Assembly: GCA_032622095.1 (NCBI GenBank)
Contig: CP136061.1
Span: 175,915,692 to 175,979,691, forward strand
Reading direction: 5' to 3'
DNA from: Siphonodentalium dalli
Taxonomy: Eukaryota > Mollusca > Scaphopoda > Gadilida > Siphonodentaliidae
Length of the DNA: 64,000 nucleotides
Numbering within the stretch: the first letter of the stretch is position 1; the number at the start of each line of letters is the position of its first letter. The position numbers were made by a program, and so were the translations under genes. Positions 57,714-64,000 of this stretch are shown piece after piece. The notes under the pieces were generated by a model that was not told the DNA's origin, searched no databases, and was given only the letters and a program-made list of their open reading frames with translations.

Positions 57714-57877
57714 TATAAGGATTAACTGTCATGTGGACTATTTTTATGGAGATGTAACGGTGAGGTAAGTGGACATAACTTGTATGTAAAACCCTTCGGG
57801 TTTTACACAAGTTATGTCCACTTACCTCACCGTTACATCTCCATAAAAACAGTCCACATGACAGTTAATCCTTATTT
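57714..57877. repeat. 164-bp near-perfect hairpin
   Basis: The left arm (ATAAGGATTAACTGTCATGT ... GGACATAACTTGT) and right arm are inverse copies of about 80 bp. The apex is GTAAAACCC-TTC-GGGTTTTAC (57786-57806). Only a few mismatches. It ends at the TTAA used by the next element. Probably a small MITE; an RNA from either strand would form a long hairpin. Confidence 0.85.
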
Positions 57878-57879
57878 AA

Positions 57880-58339
57880 CCCTTTCAGTGCCAGGGGCCG
57901 ATCTCATCGGCCCTAATTTACGGTCTGTAAAATCGTCCCAAAAAAAAATAAAAAATGAAAATGTTTTTTTTTTGGTTGAATTTTTTTTGGGTATGCTTAA
58001 GCATGCTATAGCGAATTTAAAAACAAACTGGATAAAACCTTTGGGGCATGTTATAACTCAAAACTATCACCAAGTATTCATAGTAATAATTTTGATGCCC
58101 ATGCAAAACGTAAGATTCCCTGGCACTAAACCTACAAAATAAGTCTGTTAAAGAATATAAGAAACAATTATTAAAATTGTAAAAAATTGTAAAAAATAAT
58201 AACAAATGATGAAAAATTGTTAGGCCAATGCATTCTCTTATATATGCGAGGCAACCTATGGTCGACTCGCACATATAAGAAAATGCATTGGCACAGGGTA
58301 TATGGGTTGATACAAAAATCGGACCTGGCACTGAAAGGG
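57880..58339. mobile_element. piggyBac-like MITE (460 bp)
   Basis: CCCTTTCAGTGCCAGG and its exact inverse CCTGGCACTGAAAGGG at the ends, TTAA on both sides (57876-57879, 58340-58343). CCC termini plus TTAA fit piggyBac. An internal hairpin (CCAATGCATT-TCTTATATATGCGAG and inverse) lies at 58224-58293. Confidence 0.9.
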
Positions 58340-58343
58340 TTAA

Positions 58344-59075
58344 ACACATTATATTTTTAACTGGCAACTGAAAAGTTCTCAAATAACTTAGACGTACCTC
58401 GGCCCCTATATTAACCCTCTCCACACTAAATGGATTCTCCAATTCAGTTGCAGAAGTATACATTGGAATGGTGTTTTCGGATGGGCATTCAATTCAGGTA
58501 GTAAATTAAGCAGACGATAGACAGGGGGGGGGGTCGTGACAAAATTTGCAGACACAGGGTTGAAACAAAATTATATCAGCCTGGTTCTTTCTAGCCGTTA
58601 TTATTGAGCATATTCCAACAAATTAATACAACCCAAAACAGTGGAATGGTAGTAGCATGATCAGAAGAAAAATCATTAAAAAAACAGTTCCCATAGTTAT
58701 CTGCTTGCCATATTTTTGCCAACATTGAAATACTTCTGAGTGACTATATAAAGATGCGCATAAATATCAACTTATTATCTGAACATTTCCTCAGGTGAAC
58801 TACTCGTAAATGAGTATTAAGTGTAGAAACGGTTAACACATATCATACATGATTGTTATTGACATCAAATTAATAATGATAATGAAACTGGTTGGGAAGC
58901 AACGAATCTTTCCACAGCTGTCAATCAAATAATTATTAGCAGTTATATTTACCAATCAGTGATAGAGCCGGTCGTTTTCTGTCGTAAAAGTTCTGACGCC
59001 ATCTTTGTTCACACTAATTGAGATATAATTTTTGAGAAAATTACGATGTATGTTCCCTGTGCAGACATATATTAT
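58344..59075. other. No gene; G-run
   Basis: Contains GGGGGGGGGGTCGTGACAAAA at about 58525, similar to 60799 and 60850. Otherwise AT-rich. Confidence 0.5.
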
Positions 59076-59077
59076 TA

Positions 59078-59261
59078 CAGTAATGCCCAAAGTAATTGAC
59101 CACTTAACCACAGCAGAATTATGGGTAATTTTTCAGGATTTAGTCGGAATCTCGCCGAGAGCTTTCCGATGAATGGCAACAAGCCATATTTCCGACTAAA
59201 TCCTGAAAAATTACCCATTATTCTGCTGTGGTTAAGTGGTCAATTACTTTGGGAATTACTG
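59078..59261. mobile_element. Tc1/mariner-like MITE (184 bp)
   Basis: Nearly two inverse arms of about 72 bp: CAGTAATGCCCAAAGTAATT ... and its inverse, with a 40-bp centre. Flanked by TA on both sides (59076-59077, 59262-59263), the Tc1/mariner target. It lies 27 bp beyond the donor of the Calx-beta exon. Confidence 0.92.
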
Positions 59262-59289
59262 TATATGGAATTGTCGTGATTAAACTTAC

Positions 59290-59441
59290 GTTGCTCTCGA
59301 AGAGATCGATATCAATGGTTTTGGCGGTTTCACCATTATCAAACAACAGTTCTCCCTCTCCTCCATTGTAATCCTTTCCGTGCATGGCCGTGATGTCCTT
59401 TGTACGCCATTTGACAGACGTGACCATCGGCACCATTAATT
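59290..59441 (-). CDS. Calx-beta domain exon
   Basis: On the - strand, from an AAATAG acceptor (59442) to a GTAAGT donor (59289). Encodes about 50 residues: MVPMVTSVKWRTKDITAM, HGKDYNGGEGELLFDNGE, TAKTIDIDLFESN. This is the central part of a Calx-beta fold: V-x-W-R-T-x-D-x-T-A, G-x-D-Y, G-x-L-x-F, GE-x-x-KTI-x-I, where acidic residues bind calcium. The family is found in Na/Ca exchangers (SLC8), FRAS1/FREM proteins, ADGRV1 and extracellular matrix proteins. One exon does not decide between them, although 'GELLF...KTI' is close to SLC8 style. Neighbouring exons were not found. The acceptor is weak; an in-frame TAA lies 5 nt upstream of the chosen exon start, so the exon cannot begin much earlier. 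Confidence 0.7.
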
Positions 59442-60194
59442 CTATTTACGGGAATCCTACACAACAGATTACTCTCCTTGGCAATGATAGTCGGTTTAGC
59501 GAATTCAATTTTACCAGGTTCTACAATAATAGATGTATAATTTATTTGTGACGTAATCCAAAATCACGAGTTCAAAATACTAGAGAGGTTCCGATTGTAA
59601 CTTGGTGCTTGATGTATCGTGTATAGGCCATGTACGTGCATGGCTACAGGTTTTTTCGTTGATCGTATTTGATCACAGGAGCCTGGAATTTGGTCAAAAA
59701 CCCTCTTTTATTGGCGGAACCACCACCCGGGACCGCAGGTCACGGAAGGAACGAAACAAAAAATTGTTGCCACCCATTTTGAACTCAACTGTATTCCTAC
59801 AAAAAATATATTTTCACTAAAAACTGTTGGTACCTCTTACACCCTAGATGTCAATTTACAACATTCCATAGGTATATTTTTCCAGTTCTTCGAAAATCTC
59901 ACTGTATTTCGGTAATTTATTGTAAATTCACCAACGAACACAAATGTGCCGCCGCTCCATCACCTGTTTACGAATCGGAAATGACAAACGGCGCAAAACC
60001 ATTTTTCCGGAATAACAAAGTCGGAACGAAATAAAATCGAAACCTAAACTTAAAGCCCGCGAAATTCAAAAATATTTGAAAGTGCGTGCGGTTTTCGAAC
60101 TTAGGCGCCAGAAAACTTAAATCAGTTTATGTTTGCGTCATACTATGCACGCCTGAAAATTTCTGTATTTTTCTGTGTCTGCTGTTATCATCTC
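59442..60194. other. CpG-richer stretch at 59930-60180, possible promoter
   Basis: Several CG-containing words (GTGCCGCCGCTCC, AAACGGCGCAAAACC, GTGCGTGCGGTTTTCGAAC) in otherwise AT-rich DNA, just upstream of the ATG at 60195. No named motif is convincing. Confidence 0.3.
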
Positions 60195-60241
60195 ATGAAA
60201 ATGACGACTACCCAAGAAGATATTCTTCATTTGACTGAATG
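60195..60241 (+). CDS. Possible short first exon of an unknown gene
   Basis: ATG at 60195 (or 60201) opens MKMTTTQEDILHLTE before a plausible donor, GAATG|GTAATT, at 60242; unspliced it stops one codon later. It follows a CpG-richer stretch. No downstream exon identified, so the support is thin. Confidence 0.2.
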
Positions 60242-61497
60242 GTAATTAGTACAAATATTTTAAATATAATTTATTTCTAATACCACGTGGTATTGTTTTT
60301 TTCTTCTTGTTTTATGTTCGTTATGTAGCCTATGTACTACTTGACTTTGTAATGCTACTGGTTGCAATGATTGGTCATAAGGGGATCATAACTCTCTAGC
60401 TCTCTCTCTCATAGGAGCTTGTGTCGCGCTCCGTTGTATAGGCCTAAAATATCCATCATATAATAGTAATATTAATCAACCCATTGATTACTGGTCGAAT
60501 ATCACGAAGTAGAAGAAAAAAAAAATATATAGACTCACGGGGAGGCCTGGTATATATGTCTATGCATGAAGCGATTCCTTTGTGCGTTTTGGTGCAGATT
60601 CGTTGCCAGAATATTTGAATTATTTCCACATAAAATGCTGTTTTTTACTAGTTCTGACGAACAAATATATAGTTGATGAGAGAAGACATTTTTCTTGAGT
60701 TAGGTAACGATATTGGCCATGCATATATAGAACGAGTGTTTAAGTTTCGCGAAATTCAAAATTGTCAATGTAGGGTACAAAAACTGGCCATTAATACAGG
60801 GGGGGGGGGGGTCGTGCAAAAAAAATCCGACACAAGGCCGGGGGGTGGGGGGGGGGGGGTCGCAGCTCCTGAAAAACATGTTTTTTCCGGTGTTTTTTGG
60901 TGCTTGCAAATTTTTTCCTTTTGCCCTTTTTTGACCTAATTATAATTACAAGTTGTTTAGCCTATATAATGATTGTTTTGATGTGTTATGATCTAAATAA
61001 CACATGTAGTGTACACACAAGATACTAGGTACAGTTATCTGTGGTCAGGTTGGCCTCAGAATGTTTTGATTATTTGGTCCCTTCTAATACTAAGTAGACC
61101 TTCGTGAAATTTTTAACTGCGCTGGCCCACCTGGGTTGGATAACCACTTGGTATGTAAATATATTATAATGAACTCTAAAGACAAATAAACCATATATAC
61201 TTCAGTAAGTAAAATAAAATATCACATTACCACTATCTGTGGTATCAAACTGAAATTCAACTCTCCAAGTCTGATATGAAACTGAAATAATGTGTGAAAT
61301 AAATGTAGAACATGCCTGTTCTCTAATCTATAAACATGTTTCTGGCACAAAGTTACTAATACTATAAAAGACAAAAGTGCTACAGTGTTACATACCCAAT
61401 TATTAATGAACAGACATTCACTCTATCAGTCTCAATAGCATTTTCTTAGTAAAACATGACTGTCTTTCACTTGTGAAATAATGAGATATTATTTACT
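60242..61497. other. No gene; long G-runs
   Basis: G-runs at 60800-60811 and 60840-60860, each followed by GTCGTG or GTCGCA, and a matching C-run further on at 62678. The frames at 60673-60939 (+) and 60700-60909 (-) depend on these runs. Confidence 0.5.
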
Positions 61498-61499
61498 TA

Positions 61500-62089
61500 C
61501 TGTATACACCCGTCAGTAAGCCCATCCTCGAAGATAAGCCCAGTCTGTGTTTTTTACCCTAAATAAAACATGGGGTGGTCCTCGTAGATAAGCCCACCCC
61601 CATTTTTGAGCATTTGGAAGGTGAATACAATCATGTATCTATCCTGTAGAATAGGAGAAGAATTTGACCAGTTTCTTAAATAATAAAGATACACTTTGTT
61701 AATATTCTGAATTATACACATCCTATTCTATTCTATTCTTAGTTGTTGGATCAGTCAAAAAGGTTTCAAATCAATAAAATCAAAGGATGTGTCACTTATT
61801 GTTCACACCTCTATCAGATTAAATCCAATGGGATGTGGAGTAATGACTTGGTGTTTTTGTAGGATCCTTTGATAATACAGAATTGTGATGTGTGTTCACC
61901 ACTTCTCACTGTTGTGTTTTTATAAGAATTAGCTTGGTTAATAAGCATCAGTGAAAAACATGATGGTAGGTCAGTACCTGAAGGCTAACTTAATTTTTGC
62001 ATGGGGAGGTCCTCGTGAGTAAGCCCAGTACCCACTTTTTGACCAAAAATGTGTACAAGCCCCCCGGGCTTACTGATGGGTGTATACAG
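61500..62089. mobile_element. Tc1/mariner-like MITE (590 bp)
   Basis: Ends CTGTATACACCCGTCAGTAA / TTACTGATGGGTGTATACAG (24 bp with one mismatch), TA on both sides (61498-61499, 62090-62091). GGTCCTCGTAGATAAGCCCA-type words repeat near both ends (61520, 61578, 62010). Confidence 0.9.
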
Positions 62090-62091
62090 TA

Positions 62092-63129
62092 TATGCGCTA
62101 TTCTACAACCATTTAGCTATTGTTAATATTAAAATGATCCATCTAACCCCACGTACACTGCATATTGTAAAACAGGCAAGAAACAGTTTGATAAGTGTCT
62201 AGTGCAAAGTCTGGAATAAATAATTAGATAAAATATTTTTAAAAAGGTGTTTCACTGGTTGTGTCAGCTGGTTGTGTTGAGTTTTTCATGATAAATGTTT
62301 TTAATCTCATGAGTGTATTGCTTGTGCTCATAGTTATAATTTATTAGTATTTGAGTTTATCTGGTGGCGAAAGTACACCAAAGTTGGATGATGCTTGAAA
62401 AAACAGAATGGTCAAATTACGAATGACTGATAATTATTATATATGTTCATTCTAATTTAACCATTCTCTGTTTCTCAACATCAGCCACCTTCACTGGACA
62501 TTCTACACCCTGATGTTTTTGCCTATAATGGCTCTCCAGCTCGATAAATTTCATTCAAATGTCCCAAAACCATGAGTGGAAAAAAATATTTTTTTGCACA
62601 AAGAGGGATGGGGGGTGGGGGTCCAAAGTGCTGCAAAAAAAAATTTCAATGTTGTGTATGCAAATTTTTTCCTGGCCCCCCCCCCTGATTAATATGCCAA
62701 ATACAGTAACAAAATGTAATAAGATTCTTTAATGTAAGAGCACAAAATTATCCTGCGTTTTCTTTACGGTATACGTTTTATTTGTGCGTTTGCAAGTTAT
62801 ATTGCAAACTGGTTTACCGAATAACTAGTTTATAAATTTGAGTTAGTGATAAACTCGCTAACATAAATTTTATTTAATAAGCAACTATAAGTATTGTCAA
62901 TTGTACCGGTACCAGGATCTATAAATAGTATACGTCACTCGTGTGTCGTAACGAATCAGCACCAAAACGCTCAAAAAGAATGGCTTTATGCATATGATTA
63001 TATAGCCTGTGCTCATGAATTGGAAATTCAATTTTTAAATTCAAGACAGCTAGCCACCATCGGCATTGTTTTTCTCAAAATCAAAAATACCAAAAAAATA
63101 TTAAAAACATTACTAATGTAATTTTCGCT
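62092..63129. other. No gene recognised
   Basis: AT-rich, with a G-run (62610-62625) and C-run (62677-62685) flanking GCAAATTTTTTCC, also seen near 60905. A 75-codon frame at 62894-63121 has no support. Confidence 0.5.
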
Positions 63130-63591
63130 GATGGGGTCATTGTCACAAGGCTCCGCGATCCAATCACATTCGTAGCCACCTTTTTTAATCGATCACAAAT
63201 GTAGCCAGCTTTTCTATGGCGATCACATTTGTAGCCAGCTTTTCATATTCAGGCGAGCCTCAATGAACACGATCAGGTTAATCTAATTTTTCTGAGTTGA
63301 TGGATAAACAACAACTTGAATTTAGTTTTGATATTAGTTCATCTAATAACCTGATGTTTCTGATCAATGTCGTTGGAATGCTCGAATTATATTCCAATAT
63401 AAGTTGATAAACGAAGTCAGTTTTGGTGCACGACATCGACATTTTAGTCACGAACGTGATGACGTCATATTTCGGGAAATATATACCACGAATTAGAAAA
63501 GCTGGCTACGAATGTGATCGCCGGTGAAAAAAGCTGGCTACATTTGTGATCCATTTAAAAAGCTGGCTACGAATGTGACAATGACCCCATC
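63130..63591. mobile_element. Inverted-repeat MITE with repeated subterminal motif (462 bp)
   Basis: GATGGGGTCATTGTCACA and its exact inverse form the ends. Inside each end, CACATTCGTAGCCAGCTTTT or a close variant is repeated three times (63160, 63194, 63220; inverted at 63497, 63527, 63561), as transposase binding sites often are. No clear target duplication. Confidence 0.8.
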
Positions 63592-63857
63592 GGTGTAACT
63601 TTCATGGTCAATCAAACGAGTGGCTGAAATCCGACGGCGGCCATGTTTCTATGACGAATTTCACGACGATCGCACCAATGCTACAGTCTCTAGCAATGAT
63701 GTGTTCTCATTTTGATACCAGTGTCATGACCCATGAACAATTTCACGATGACCGGTGCATCGACATAGGCCTAGGCTCTAGGCAGTGTTATTGATTTAAT
63801 TATATATGCAGTGTTATCGCTGAAATCCGACGGCGGCCATGTTTCTTTGAGAATTCA
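63592..63857. other. Short duplicated block
   Basis: GCTGAAATCCGACGGCGGCCATGTTTCT occurs at about 63623 and 63818 (period about 196 bp). No gene. Confidence 0.55.
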
Positions 63858-64000
63858 CACCAAAATGACTCGTTCCCATCTACATGTCAATGTCAACCTC
63901 CATGGCAAATTTAATTATGATCGGACCAACACTGCGACCTCTTGCCCATGCTAAATGATGCAATTTTGAAATCCAAGATGGCTGCTGGCGGCCATGTTTT
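63858..64000 (-). repeat. Family III core unit, inverted, cut by window end
   Basis: CTCGTTCCCATCTACATGTC ... CCAAGATGGCTGCTGGCGGC: one unit of the family III core on the - strand. It continues beyond the window. Confidence 0.85.

Noticed and set aside
60673-60939. Frames through G-runs, both strands
   Set aside because: Glycine/proline stretches come from poly-G/C; no support as genes.
48000-64000. Search for the following TMTC3 exons
   Set aside because: No stretch with splice sites matched the expected following TPR segments; they probably lie beyond the window.

Overview
This window is eukaryotic, intron-rich and AT-rich DNA. It is made mostly of decayed transposable elements and tandem repeats, with a few short exons of real genes between them. 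The repeat types (Helentron-like elements with a tandem core, as in the 'pearl' elements of bivalves, hAT/piggyBac/mariner/Harbinger-type MITEs, and an L1/Tx1-type LINE) point to a marine invertebrate, most likely a lophotrochozoan such as a bivalve mollusc. That assignment is an inference; no ribosomal or mitochondrial marker is present to prove it. I see no bacterial gene, tRNA, rRNA or CRISPR array.

Genes. The best host gene is a TMTC3-like protein O-mannosyltransferase on the + strand. Two consecutive exons (30509-30612 and 47906-47988) encode neighbouring TPR segments and align residue for residue, without a gap, to the vertebrate protein. The intron between them is 17.3 kb and almost entirely repeats. 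A Calx-beta domain exon lies on the - strand at 59290-59441. The 5' end of an unidentified - strand gene (6095 down to 5573) starts in a CpG-rich region carrying an ETS motif. A possible exon of another unidentified - strand gene lies near 29.3 kb, and further coding-like pieces near 27.8-28.1 kb are separated from it by a hAT insertion.

Layout. 335-4915: dead L1/Tx1-type LINE split by a 1.5-kb hAT-like element. 4916-5540: tandem-core repeat (family III). 5573-6290: start of a - strand gene and its promoter. 7574-8937 and 9508-10275: Helentron-like families I and II. 11137-17000: a 5.9-kb terminal-inverted-repeat element holding a palindrome with 1-kb arms. 19876-25721: a 5.8-kb element with long inverted arms, flanked by a 17-bp direct repeat. 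26645-28990: Harbinger-like and hAT-like MITEs. 30509-47988: the TMTC3 exon pair; its intron holds family III, a 12.4-kb element (34770-47197) with 12-bp minisatellites at both ends, and a MITE with a 9-bp target duplication. 49024-54060: more family III, family I and a 136-bp tandem element. 54444-62089: at least five well-bounded MITEs (TTAA, 8-bp and TA target duplications) and the Calx-beta exon. 63130-63591: another inverted-repeat element. 63858-64000: family III again, inverted.

The most unusual material is structural. Three repeat families with unrelated sequences share one blueprint: 5' hairpin, tandem core, subterminal inverted copy of the 5' end, then a tight 3' hairpin. Two large elements share similar termini and carry dense short motifs that run in the same direction at both ends.
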